Below are positions 46,001 through 54,633 of a stretch of DNA of 64,000 nucleotides, piece by piece. The translations under genes were made by a program, and so were the position numbers. The stretch is from Thermogutta sp039793925 (GTDB lineage Bacteria; Planctomycetota; Planctomycetia; Pirellulales; Thermoguttaceae). The notes under the pieces are model-generated. The model searched no databases and was not told the origin of the DNA. It saw only the letters and a program-made list of their open reading frames with translations. The stretch's first letter is position 1. Every line of letters starts with the position of its first letter. The stretch is from positions 5,216 through 69,215 of the forward strand of contig NZ_JBAMME010000011.1 of assembly GCF_039793925.1 (NCBI RefSeq), read 5' to 3'.

Positions 46001-46094
46001 CATCCTCCTGGCCACATTGGCGGCACCGCCTCTTGTCGAACGCAGCAAGGCGACGCCCGCGCGGACTCCCCAGTTCTCCACGGGCGCGTCATAA
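43002..46094 (+). CDS. YfhO-like large integral membrane protein
   Basis: This 1030-residue protein has about a dozen membrane helices and resembles the YfhO family (PF09586), membrane proteins related to GT-C glycosyltransferases. An N-terminal helix (13-30) precedes a soluble domain of about 200 residues. The helical core begins near 240 and includes YFLQDDNFAIFYPVISRA and GMPLAELGTFALTYPPTYFA, matching the Asp-rich first loop of GT-C proteins. The C-terminus is typical of YfhO: a beta domain, then TVPAGTREVQISYHSP and a last helix. The extra N-terminal soluble domain is unusual. The start lacks a good ribosome site and could be further in. Lipid-linked sugar transfer to the cell surface is plausible. 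Confidence 0.75.
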   Translation: MLDDDKPAIRARLAALGLGILFWLLAIHTFRALKGGASLPVQVTVYCRKPVERGTIELFQVTRSNAVISVCLEFPRYSRKEQGTPAPSGSSGREVPQTFVHDRSESSFPFANDQAGLDALSEKSVPSWWTAPAMSQREWRWRISGSWVRSLRLRMAGPPSEGVDSVLIVCGRTSLRIPGDEVKWVRTDLPEAALGPDPPRYREYFTGELRWEGKLSHSVLPQFSGLWNYPGDLALMGHIVASFLKHPSTWFFVLWGAMGLGVIYIGKGRKVLRSGFLTENAPPGHASVHRGLLCGAGGFLLVMMAAAYLETREPRYFLQDDNFAIFYPVISRACEIAVTGRFPEWATYQFLGMPLAELGTFALTYPPTYFAYFFSRDVLGDPTWCVDVFCWFHLFLAYWAIFWLLSREGIVPLIGMCASTCWVLCGYALIACRSWYYMSPVFLFVPLLAIQLRKLESVREPFTGSRSKIWGWIFSTGFIGGLFYHAGNAQMWLYTLQLLGTAIVLRGLACRWSIRRWAILGSAALVSIAVAAPLLVPQLLVVSQVDRPPGPHEGIFDGLLSLVFPYPLAQAPSPCNWADPTNPHHGQFYFAGGVFTLLWLAGTAWYGLHSRKVTQFFASFWQSIAILALVLALGNVGGLWWLQSHFPIIGRAYHPFKYLPFFHLAPLLVGAKFCQHLFMERNGREPRAPASISPGARRAVWITMGTTLVLLAWHVFLADACFYRYGDRIYRPLPPQLAKLLGKGDCPARIAPITPFRSPVKNLVWGLGLDFPMVYGVESIDGYGEFVRQTREYRRVVDGLATAPLQTLQKYGVHYVLLHRTAVQPVRSPSWDARWAETQSLFDDFRMRTWCRIKVPIYSDEFVAVFPVADPDPRAFWEEPELEQASLSTGSAPVQRDVTAVHGPPREGPPNRRPAQFRCPGGALLVVNCADKLEGGRLVLNYLWRKGLVATADGQSLPIEPDAWGRTVITVPAGTREVQISYHSPWETGIFGGLFTLLVAILLATLAAPPLVERSKATPARTPQFSTGAS

Positions 46095-46160
46095 TAGATT
46101 AGTTTCCCTGGGACAGTTAGACATACATCGACACCGCTAGACAGGAGAGCACGACCATCT

Positions 46161-47468
46161 ATGCCGTGGTTTTATGAAAGGGCATCGGAGATTGGCTGGC
46201 CGCGAATTCGCGAGCTGATGGAACAAGCGGTAGATGAAGCGCGGGCGAGGATCTGCCGTTCCCCCCGGCGGGTTCTTTTACTCCCGCCCGACATCACCCG
46301 CATGCACTCCGGCGCGGGCAAAATGACCGAGATACTCTATCAAATGTTGGCCAGGGACGCCGACGTACATGTCATCCCCACATTAGGCCAGCACGAGCCG
46401 CATAGTCGCGAACAGAATGCCCGAATGTTCGGCAGCATTCCCCACGAACGAATTCACGCCCACCATTGGATCGACACCGTCGTGCCGGTGGGCGAGATTC
46501 CTGCCGAATTTGTCAAGGAGGTCAGCCGAGGGGCCGCGGATTGGTCTATTCCCATCGATCTGAACACAATGCTCATGCGGGAAACGTGGGATTTGATCAT
46601 CAACATCGGGCACGTCGTTCCCCATGAAGTGCTGGGCTTTGCCAACCATAACAAGAACTATTTCATTGGTCTGGCGGGAAAGCGGACCATCTGTGCCTCC
46701 CACATTGCGGCGGCCTGCTGCGGAATAGAAAACAACCTGGGGACGCTCATCACCCCGGTTCGGGCATGTTTCAACAAAGCAGAGGAAGAATTTCTCGCCT
46801 CTCTGCCGGACTTTTACATCCAAATTGTCATGGCCCGCAATCCCGAGGACCAGCTCGTTCACACGGGAATTTATGTGGGCGATGATCTGGACACCTATTT
46901 GATGGCCGCGCGACAGTCCCGTGAAGAAAATATCAAGGTGTTTGAAGAGCCGCTCCAAAAAGTTGTGTGCCACATGCAGGAGGACGAATTCGTCAGCACC
47001 TGGGTGGCGAACAAAGCAATCTATCGCACCCGAATGGTCATGGCAGATGGTGGCGAACTCATTATCATCGCGCCCGGACTGAAACGATTTGGCGAACAGG
47101 AAGAAGTGGATCGATTAATCCGAAAATATGGGTATATCGGAACGAAGCGGATCATGGAGCTGTATCGAACGAACGCCGATCTCCAGGATCTCGCCCACGC
47201 CGCAGCCCATCTCATTCACGGTTCCTCGGAAGGTCGGTTCACCATCACCTATGCCCCCGGCCATTTGACGCGCGAGGAGATCGAGGGAGTCAATTTCAAG
47301 TACGCGGATCTTCAAGAAACGCTTCGCCGCTACCCGATCGACAAGCTCCGCCAGGGCTGGAATACATCTGCAGACGGCGAGACGATCTATTACATTCCCA
47401 CACCTTCTGCCGGTCTGTGGGCCACCCGGAAGAAACTTTACGAACGGCCCCCCGGATTCGAATGCTAA
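46161..47468 (+). CDS. LarA/DUF2088-family racemase-like protein
   Basis: This 435-residue protein resembles the nickel-pincer lactate racemase LarA and its wide family (DUF2088). The N-terminal domain has LLPPDITRMHSG, matching the DxTR substrate motif (D44, R47), and TLGQHEPHSREQ. The central INIGHVVPHEVLGFANHNKN and GLAGKRTI supply candidate catalytic His and Lys residues. No larB, larC or larE cofactor genes are nearby, so the cofactor must be made from genes elsewhere, or the protein is a family member with another substrate. CAGGAGAG lies about 12 bases before ATG 46161. It is on the same strand, 66 bases after the YfhO-like gene. Confidence 0.8.
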   Translation: MPWFYERASEIGWPRIRELMEQAVDEARARICRSPRRVLLLPPDITRMHSGAGKMTEILYQMLARDADVHVIPTLGQHEPHSREQNARMFGSIPHERIHAHHWIDTVVPVGEIPAEFVKEVSRGAADWSIPIDLNTMLMRETWDLIINIGHVVPHEVLGFANHNKNYFIGLAGKRTICASHIAAACCGIENNLGTLITPVRACFNKAEEEFLASLPDFYIQIVMARNPEDQLVHTGIYVGDDLDTYLMAARQSREENIKVFEEPLQKVVCHMQEDEFVSTWVANKAIYRTRMVMADGGELIIIAPGLKRFGEQEEVDRLIRKYGYIGTKRIMELYRTNADLQDLAHAAAHLIHGSSEGRFTITYAPGHLTREEIEGVNFKYADLQETLRRYPIDKLRQGWNTSADGETIYYIPTPSAGLWATRKKLYERPPGFEC

Positions 47469-47702
47469 CCCGGACGCGGTGTCCTCAGCACGCTTTCCGG
47501 TAGACCCGCGGCCCCGATCTGGCTTAAAATTCCCCGGGTTGTATACCAGGTGGGTACAACCTGTGGGTTGCTCGCAGCCTGACAGTGCGTGCCGTCGGGT
47601 TACCGCCGGAAAATATGCTATACTCTTGACAGAAAACCTTTTCAGTGCGAGTAAACCGACTCATCCTTTTCAGGTTCAGGCTATTTCCCAGGAGGCGCGC
47701 TG

Positions 47703-48353
47703 GTGGCGCAGGGCGAAAAATCCCCACTGCCCTCATCTGCGGCAAATAACGAAACCGGTGTTGAGCGGGAAGCGCAGCGAGCTCCGCTCTCCGGAACCGG
47801 CACCGCGCCTTCGGTTGCACCACGTCGCAGGCTGGCTTTATTAGAAGTGCTGGCCGTCTTCCTGGGAATTCTTCCTGCCTTTTTTATCGGCCTTCTGGCA
47901 AGTTCTCATGTACACTGGAGCCAATGGTTTGAGAAGTTGGGAATGGGTGAAGCGTGGGGGGCGTCCCACTCCCGCCCTGCGCCGGCTGCCAAATGGCTGG
48001 GCCACGGCGAAGCCGATTTTGGCGATTTTTGCGTCCGTGTTTACGACCCGGCCAGCGGGCTTCTCCGCGAAGCCAGCTTCCAATTCCGGGTGGTGACCAC
48101 TTTCGACGATCGCGAAAGTTTTAGCCGTTTTATCCAATCCTTCGGTCACCTCATTCGGGACGAGGTTTTCGTTACCGTTCGGGCCACCAGTCCCTCCGAA
48201 CTTCAACAGGTGGATTATCTGGCCAGAAAAGTGGTCACGCGTGTCAACCGCCTGCTTGGGCAAGCTGTTCTGAAAACCGCTCGGATCGAAAATCTCTCGC
48301 TTTCCGAGCGAGCTATTGCCAAAAGTGACACAACATCTCAAACTGGCCCTTAG
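47703..48353 (+). CDS. Single-pass membrane protein, FliL-like
   Basis: This 216-residue protein has a disordered Ser/Ala/Pro-rich cytoplasmic tail (1-40), one helix (44-67, LALLEVLAVFLGILPAFFIG) and an extracytoplasmic domain. The last 90 residues (REASFQFRVVTTFDDRESFS, FVTVRATSPSELQQVDYLAR) follow the pattern of FliL, the stator-associated flagellar protein, but similarity is weak and no flagellar gene is nearby. The start is GTG at 47703 with AGGAGG 7 bases upstream. A -10-like TATACT lies upstream near 47619. It could equally be a general planctomycete membrane protein of unknown role. Confidence 0.55.
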   Translation: MAQGEKSPLPSSAANNETGVEREAQRAPLSGTGTAPSVAPRRRLALLEVLAVFLGILPAFFIGLLASSHVHWSQWFEKLGMGEAWGASHSRPAPAAKWLGHGEADFGDFCVRVYDPASGLLREASFQFRVVTTFDDRESFSRFIQSFGHLIRDEVFVTVRATSPSELQQVDYLARKVVTRVNRLLGQAVLKTARIENLSLSERAIAKSDTTSQTGP

Positions 48354-48535
48354 CCCCGTTTGTCGTTCTCACCGATTCCATAGATGTCCGCTCATGATCC
48401 ACACGTGTCCATAGCGGCCTCCTGAACGGTGAGTTGCCCGCACTTTGGCGAGACGTTTGGACCGTCGTCGCCACTGACCGCCGCCCAAATGTTACCAACC
48501 GTACCAGACAATGACAGGCCAGCAATTAAATTTCA

Positions 48536-50059
48536 TCATTGAAACGGATTTTCACCCGCGGGAGGAGTCGGAGCCGATGTTGTGGGCTGCGGTTGAGCCT
48601 GGGGTTGAGCCCGCGCTGGCTTGGGCGGTTGTTTGGGGGCTTGGGTGACAGGCACCACATGCTGGATGGGCTGTGTCAACCTGCTCTCTCGCAAGCACTG
48701 AATCAACCCCTGCTCGTTCGCGAGGTAGATTCGATCGGTCTGCGAATTCATGTATCGGAGTGGATAACGTGTCACATCGAACTGTCCCTGCCGCGAACCA
48801 GTTTGGACGTCCATGACGACTAACTGATTGATTCCATCAACCCCGTAAACGTGCTGGTCGCTTGCAGCCACAAATTGTCTGATTCCACGACTGAACCAAA
48901 CCAGCTCACCGGTGGTGGCCTTCACGCGATACAGCCCGCCAGTTTGTGTCGTGAAATAGAGATCATCTCCCACAAGGGCTGGCGACTGGTTGATAGGTTC
49001 CCCCGTGGAAAACCGCCACAACACCTTCCCGTCATACTCCCGTAAGGCGTGGACAAAACCGTTAGTCGTTGCCACAAACAGCATGCGGTTGGGATCATTG
49101 GGGAGCGTCGGATCACCTGGACGGATGCAGGGCGGTGCGACAATGTCTCCGTTCGTCTGCAAAAAGTACTGGACCTGAAACCGCAGATCTGCACGCACGT
49201 CCAGTTCAGCCACGAAAAGCAATCCCTGATCAGTCGGCCAGGCCACCCGCTCCCGACTAGAATCCGCATAGGTTAGCCGGGGTTCCACAAGCGCGTGTCC
49301 CCAGGACATCACAAACAGGCCCGGCCTCTGCTTTGTGGAAAGGCGAAGTTCCTCCTTGCTGATTGGTCGGGCGGCCACGGTAGCATCGGGAGGAAGTGTT
49401 TCTGACTCTGCCTGTTGAGAAGCTTGCTGAGCCCCCTGAGCGCCGGCCGATCGGTTGTTGGTAGCCGGTTGGCTGGTCCCCGTTTGCTCAGAGGTAGTCG
49501 TCCCCAAAAGCTGCGTCCCGGTAGCCGCTGCCATTTCGGGAGTGGCCCATTCGAATCGATACGACTCGATCTTCCCGCGAATAAGTGGCACAAACACGCG
49601 CGTGGGGCTTATGGCCGGGCCCGCTCCCACTGCGCCTTCGGTCTGCCGTTTCCAAAGGATGACCCCCGTGTGCCTGTTGAGAAGGTAAATTGTGCTTCCA
49701 TTGACCACCGCCACCAGATGCTCGCCAGCCGTCGGTTTCAAGGTGAGCAAATCGGGACTCCCGACCGTGGTGGCCCACAAAGAGCGGCCGGTTTCGGCAT
49801 CGAATGCCTGAATCACGGCCGTGTCGGTCACGACAAACAGTGTTCCCCGATCCAAAAGCCAGCTCGTCATCCGTCCAACAGCAGGGTCCATCTGCACCTG
49901 ATTAAACCAGGCCAGCTCCAATCCGTAAGGAGCCAGTCGCTCAGGTCGAATGAGGTCTGGGGTCGCCGCCCCGGAATTTGAGTGCCCAGAAAAACTCCCC
50001 ATTAGGAGAACTGCTATCACCAGCAACAACCGGGCATGTTTCATCGCGCGCTGCGTCAT
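48536..50059 (-). CDS. Exported PQQ-type beta-propeller protein
   Basis: This 507-residue exported protein has a signal peptide (about 1-32, LLLVIAVLLMGSFSG) and repeats of the PQQ-enzyme-like propeller. Blade marks are VIQAFDAETGRSLWATTVGS, YLLNRHTGVILWKRQT, VHALREYDGKVLWRFSTG and YRVKATTGELVWFSRG. A Gln/Ser/Thr-rich insert sits near residue 185-235, and the tail is Pro/Gln-rich ending GENPFQ. No enzyme active site is seen, so a scaffold or binding role such as BamB is more likely than quinoprotein catalysis. GAGG lies 7 bases before ATG 50059. It is divergent from the 1331-residue gene. Confidence 0.8.
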   Translation of the reverse strand: MTQRAMKHARLLLVIAVLLMGSFSGHSNSGAATPDLIRPERLAPYGLELAWFNQVQMDPAVGRMTSWLLDRGTLFVVTDTAVIQAFDAETGRSLWATTVGSPDLLTLKPTAGEHLVAVVNGSTIYLLNRHTGVILWKRQTEGAVGAGPAISPTRVFVPLIRGKIESYRFEWATPEMAAATGTQLLGTTTSEQTGTSQPATNNRSAGAQGAQQASQQAESETLPPDATVAARPISKEELRLSTKQRPGLFVMSWGHALVEPRLTYADSSRERVAWPTDQGLLFVAELDVRADLRFQVQYFLQTNGDIVAPPCIRPGDPTLPNDPNRMLFVATTNGFVHALREYDGKVLWRFSTGEPINQSPALVGDDLYFTTQTGGLYRVKATTGELVWFSRGIRQFVAASDQHVYGVDGINQLVVMDVQTGSRQGQFDVTRYPLRYMNSQTDRIYLANEQGLIQCLRESRLTQPIQHVVPVTQAPKQPPKPARAQPQAQPQPTTSAPTPPAGENPFQ

Positions 50060-50508
50060 CTCTCTGCCTCGTATGTCGACTGTCGATCAGGCCTTCAACG
50101 CCAGGTGCGTCCTTTCGAAAAGCCGCTTCACCCTATCCAGTCACCGCGTTGGCTTTGACTGCAAGGAATACCGGCAGCCTGCCTCCCAGCAGCCCGTGCG
50201 GAGTGAACCCCTTGTCCGACTATTATCCATGATAATTGGACAGTTTGGAAAAAAAACGCTGTGTTCCCCGAATGTCGCTAGAGAACCATGTGCCCAGGCA
50301 ATGGCGCGTGCCCGCCCAGTCTGGCGAACCCACGACAAGAGACGATATCCGGTGACGTCCCGCATCGGTTATAAAAAACGAGCCTCTGCGGTAGAATGCG
50401 TGATAGTTGAGGCTCTTCCAGACCCCGAAGCGGACCCTCGACCAACCCGCCACATTGGGGGTCTATTAGCCAGTTAAAGGAGGAGCAGCCATACCGGAGT
50501 TTCGCGCC
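50060..50508. other. Divergent intergenic region with palindrome, 449 bp
   Basis: ATTATC-CAT-GATAAT (50222-50236) is a perfect inverted repeat with a 3-base centre, a good operator candidate midway between the two divergent genes. A weak rightward promoter (TTATAA 50369-50374, 17 bases, TAGAAT 50392-50397) lies before the 1331-residue gene. No coding gene is seen. Confidence 0.4.
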
Positions 50509-53500
50509 ATGACAGACCCGCAGAAGTTCAATTCCCCCGAAGAAATCATTCTGGGGTATCTCAATTTCTCGGATGGTGTTCGAGATCCCCAGTTTTTCCG
50601 GGCCTGGAATGCGCTTTTTCTTTCTCTGGGTCTGACAGAGTCGGCAAACAAGAAAGTCGATACCCGAAGCCCACGACTTGACAGCCTCCGGAATCATCTC
50701 GTGCGCACCGGTGCGGAACTCGCAGCAAGGAATATCGCATTTTCCGACCTCAGCCGAGCTCAATTCGTTCTGAGCTTTCTTTTTGACACCCTCATCCCGG
50801 CTTACCGTGATTTTCACCGGGACCTCTTAAGCCACTGGCAAATTGATGATTACTGCCATCCATTTTTGCTGGCTCGATTTTGCGAGGGGATCCTGGCAAC
50901 CCTCGCGAGCATGGAAGGCGAACTTACCGTTTCTGACACACTAGTGAAGACCACCCTCAAGCAACTCAACGATTATCTGGGATACCGCCCGATAGCCATT
51001 TTGGAAGGGGACCGGCGGTGCAACCCGTACGATCATGAGTACGTTTGCGCGGTCCCTCTGTGGGTGAGGGGAGCCGGAGCCGCCGTAGGAGGGTATCAGG
51101 CGCTTCTTGAAATGGCTCTTAACATCCTTCGAGAAACTCCTGAAGACTTGCGTCGGGCGGCCCTTTTCGATCTCGAACAACTCGAGGAAATCGTGCTCGA
51201 TCCTCGCGGATATGATATGGACCACCCGGTCCAGCAGCGCCCGAATTACCTCTATGGATTGTGGGATCCACACAAACTCAACAGGCGGGGATATTACTGT
51301 CGGTTCGTGCTACACGATGCCCATATCGAGAGTGTCTTATCACGTGTCGAGGAAGCAGACCCGGCAGATCGTGAGGAACGCCTCTTCGAAGCGGCGGCTG
51401 TGCTTGCCGGTACCACACTCATGGCCTCCGGTATTTGCGGTGATCGACCGGGAGGCATCCTTTCGACAGTCCAAATCGACCGCTGGCTCCAGGGTATTGC
51501 CAGACTTCGTGACCAGTTTTATGTGGATCTGCTGAACCGGTGCAGCGGGCCAAGGCGGACCCGCCTGGAGGAAGAAGCACGCCAGCTTCGACAGCCCTTT
51601 GGCGGAACCCGGCAAGCCCTGAACCAACGATTATCGGCGTACCGATCGCAAGAATTATGTGCCGCCGCGTGGGCATACTGCTTTGCGCGAATGGGGGCGA
51701 TCCAGGAAGCTCGCCGCTGGATGCACCGTATCCACTCAGGTGCGGCTCGCATCCGCTGTGAAATTCGATGCCAGCTCAGCGAATGCGAGTGGCTTCTGCG
51801 CCGCGGAAGGATTAAGGAATCGGCTGATCGGCTGACCGAGGCTATTGATCTGCTCCATCGCGCAATCGCCTGCGGGGCACTCATTGATCCTTGGTGCATT
51901 CTGGGATTCGGTGGCCTGTTTCCCATTTTCGCACACACCCGGGATTCGATTTACGACCACCGTGTGGATCAGCTAGTTGGCCTGATGAAGGAACTGTTCC
52001 AGGAGTTCGCCGCCCTGCGGCGGGAGGCAGCCGCTTCCGGTGATCTCGATCTGGACGCTAGGATTGCCCAACAGGCCGCAGCCCTGGCGGAATGGTGGGA
52101 TCAGTTCGGAACTACGGCCATCTCGGACATTAACAGTTTTGTGGCACGCGAGGAATGCGAAGCCTCCGAACAGGTGGCAGGAGTTCTCCACGACTGGCGA
52201 CAGCAACCCAGCGAAGCGCATAATCTTGCGTTTTGGCGCAAACATGCAGAATCGCTGCAGTCGGCGATTAGCTACGGTCTTCTCGTCGATACCCTTGTCC
52301 AGCACGGCGATTTGAGAGCTGCGATGACCCTCCTGGTACATTGGGCCTCGCGGGCACACGAAGTGGGACTGGGAAGCGGTGAGATATCGTTCCAGGTCAT
52401 TGTGCTCCGCTGGTTTCAGGCCTTCTGGAAACAGGAGAAAAACCCGCAGCATCGGTGGGAGCAAACCCGCAAATTCATGGATTTTCTGGAAGCAAACGCA
52501 GAAGACTTTTTTCGGGTGCCGAAACTCTCCGAACTGCTTGGCCGAACGGAGCGTCAAGCCGCTACTTTCACCGGAGAAGAGGAGCCCGATAGCGAGCCAG
52601 AAAGTCTCTTTGAAGCGGCCTATGAAGGCGTCATATTCCGTGACAGCGCTGACGACGGTTATGAAGGGTCGATCGTCGATGAGGACATTCCTACCGACTT
52701 TGGTTTGGCCGCCATTCACAACGAGATTTTTGACCGCTGTAATTTTCTCAGCGCCATAATGCTGATCCGTTTTGATTCGCTTCTGGGCACCCTCTATCAA
52801 CTCCCCGAGGATGAGTTCACCAGGGAGACACTGATCAACTGGTATCGCCACAGCTATCACGTCCAACAGGACCTCCTTCAGCTCGCCGAGGACTTGCGAC
52901 GATTTCGCGTCCCACCTCCCGGCACCTCGTTGGATAGCATGATCGAATTTGAGCGCCGGAGAAACATCCGTGAGTCACTTTTAGAACGCGCCCTCCATGC
53001 AGCGCTGGATATTGCCAACTTGAGATTTTTGATCAGAGCCGCCATGGGAGAGCATTTCCCGACCGAGCCAAGTGTTCGCGACGAGTGGGAAGACACGTAC
53101 TCAATCGTTCTCCGCGCGGTCCTCTTCTCACAACCTGAACTTTTTGAAGAAACTCTGGAAAAAATTCCCGCGCTTGTCAGTGAAAGGCCAGTCCTTTACC
53201 AACCAATCAGCCGCGGCGGGTCACCGAAAAACTATTTCGACGCGCGGCTTCTCCACCGCTCCCTCGGGCTGCTGGTGTACCTGGCATCCCGGGCAGGTTG
53301 GGTTTTGCCGGCGCTTAGCGTTGTCGGCTTTGTCAAAAGTGCCGAGCAATCGCAGGTGGAAAGTGGTGGAAAAGTCTCGGAAATCGAACGGCTGTTTGAG
53401 GCCCTTGCCGAAGGCATCATGGCGGCGCTTGTTTCCGCACCCCAGAATACCAATATCTCCGTAGAAGAACACCGGCATCGCATTCTCGAAAACTTGATCA

Positions 53501-54504
53501 CCGTTGGCCAGGTGCTTGCTGATTTTTGGATGGCCCTATCCCAGGAAATTTACCTCTCCACTTTAGAGACCACGCCCTTTCAAAAACAATGGCGCGACCT
53601 CCGGAAGTTTATTATTGACTATGGCCAGGCGATATTCACACCCATGTTCATGGCCCAGGCCAACCTCCGTGGCGTGCTGACGACCGGCACAACACGCTGG
53701 CTGGAAACCATGATTGAGTCCGACGAACCTCAGTTTCAAAAACTCAGCGAGGACGTGAGGTCGGGAGAACTCTCGCTGGCAAAGGCCGGTGAATACCTTC
53801 GTTTAGTTATCGAGAGTATTTTGGAAAATTACGAGGACTATCTCGACTATAACAGTATGACCGTCCAGTCGGACTATGGACAAAATCTCTACATCCTTCT
53901 GGAATTCCTCAAACTCAAGGCAGAATTTCTGCGCCGTCAGTGGATGCTCAAACCGTTTATTGTCGCCCACCGTGTGCTTCTTCTTCATGAACAGTGGGAG
54001 CTCGCCGAGGCCTGGGAAAACGAACTGGCCACCCAGTTCCGCGGCTGGGATGAGGTCTTTCTTAAAAAGTATGAACGGCTGCGGAAAATGCACGGCATCC
54101 ATCTGGCCGGCCTGTACGAGTTATTGAAAGGTGGTTGCCTGCGACCGCTTCAAGAGGCTCATATCGCGGCGCTCGTTCGCCCGGCTATGCGGGAGCTTTC
54201 CGCTGGGCAACCTGGCCATCATTTTGACCAATTCACGCAACGCGCTGAAAAATTGGGATCGTTCCATATTCCTTTCGGTTACCGACGGCCAGAGTGGATG
54301 GAAGACCTTGAGCAGGCAATCGACCGGGCGGAGATCGATCTGGAGGTACTCGAACGTCCCTGGGAGTGGGCAAGACCAGCGTGGCAGGCAGGAGCTTTTC
54401 CAGTCGCCCAATCCGACGAGATCGTCAAGCAGGTCACGGATTGGGGTCGAGCTATTCGCCGGGGATTCCGCGTGCTCTTCTCCTTTCCGCGAGACGAAGA
54501 CTGA
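50509..54504 (+). CDS. 1331-residue helical protein of unknown function
   Basis: This is the largest gene in the window. The protein is almost wholly alpha-helical, rich in Leu, Glu and Arg, with no signal peptide or membrane helix, and parts (about 380-470, AAAWAYCFARMGAIQEARRW and RRGRIKESADRLTEAIDLL) read like TPR-style helical hairpins. An acidic linker lies near 685-725. I recognise no enzyme motif. ATG 50509 has CGGAG 9 bases upstream; a stronger AAAGGAGGAG lies 24 bases upstream, ideally spaced for an in-frame ATA codon at 50491. A scaffold or multi-protein role is possible from the helical repeats, but this is inference. Confidence 0.75.
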   Translation: MTDPQKFNSPEEIILGYLNFSDGVRDPQFFRAWNALFLSLGLTESANKKVDTRSPRLDSLRNHLVRTGAELAARNIAFSDLSRAQFVLSFLFDTLIPAYRDFHRDLLSHWQIDDYCHPFLLARFCEGILATLASMEGELTVSDTLVKTTLKQLNDYLGYRPIAILEGDRRCNPYDHEYVCAVPLWVRGAGAAVGGYQALLEMALNILRETPEDLRRAALFDLEQLEEIVLDPRGYDMDHPVQQRPNYLYGLWDPHKLNRRGYYCRFVLHDAHIESVLSRVEEADPADREERLFEAAAVLAGTTLMASGICGDRPGGILSTVQIDRWLQGIARLRDQFYVDLLNRCSGPRRTRLEEEARQLRQPFGGTRQALNQRLSAYRSQELCAAAWAYCFARMGAIQEARRWMHRIHSGAARIRCEIRCQLSECEWLLRRGRIKESADRLTEAIDLLHRAIACGALIDPWCILGFGGLFPIFAHTRDSIYDHRVDQLVGLMKELFQEFAALRREAAASGDLDLDARIAQQAAALAEWWDQFGTTAISDINSFVAREECEASEQVAGVLHDWRQQPSEAHNLAFWRKHAESLQSAISYGLLVDTLVQHGDLRAAMTLLVHWASRAHEVGLGSGEISFQVIVLRWFQAFWKQEKNPQHRWEQTRKFMDFLEANAEDFFRVPKLSELLGRTERQAATFTGEEEPDSEPESLFEAAYEGVIFRDSADDGYEGSIVDEDIPTDFGLAAIHNEIFDRCNFLSAIMLIRFDSLLGTLYQLPEDEFTRETLINWYRHSYHVQQDLLQLAEDLRRFRVPPPGTSLDSMIEFERRRNIRESLLERALHAALDIANLRFLIRAAMGEHFPTEPSVRDEWEDTYSIVLRAVLFSQPELFEETLEKIPALVSERPVLYQPISRGGSPKNYFDARLLHRSLGLLVYLASRAGWVLPALSVVGFVKSAEQSQVESGGKVSEIERLFEALAEGIMAALVSAPQNTNISVEEHRHRILENLITVGQVLADFWMALSQEIYLSTLETTPFQKQWRDLRKFIIDYGQAIFTPMFMAQANLRGVLTTGTTRWLETMIESDEPQFQKLSEDVRSGELSLAKAGEYLRLVIESILENYEDYLDYNSMTVQSDYGQNLYILLEFLKLKAEFLRRQWMLKPFIVAHRVLLLHEQWELAEAWENELATQFRGWDEVFLKKYERLRKMHGIHLAGLYELLKGGCLRPLQEAHIAALVRPAMRELSAGQPGHHFDQFTQRAEKLGSFHIPFGYRRPEWMEDLEQAIDRAEIDLEVLERPWEWARPAWQAGAFPVAQSDEIVKQVTDWGRAIRRGFRVLFSFPRDED

Positions 54505-54633
54505 TCTGTGCTGGCCTCCAGAAAAATTTATTCTCAGCTCATGACCGAGTGACCAGAGATAACTCCGTCTCGGCTCGATTGCGCGATACCGCTCATTGCC
54601 CGTCTGTTTTATCCCGCAGATGAGTCGCCAACT

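Noticed and set aside
47538..47560. GTTGTA...TACAAC inverted repeat after the LarA-like gene, as a terminator
   Set aside because: The inner stem is mismatched and no T tract follows, so it is not supported as a terminator; an operator cannot be excluded.
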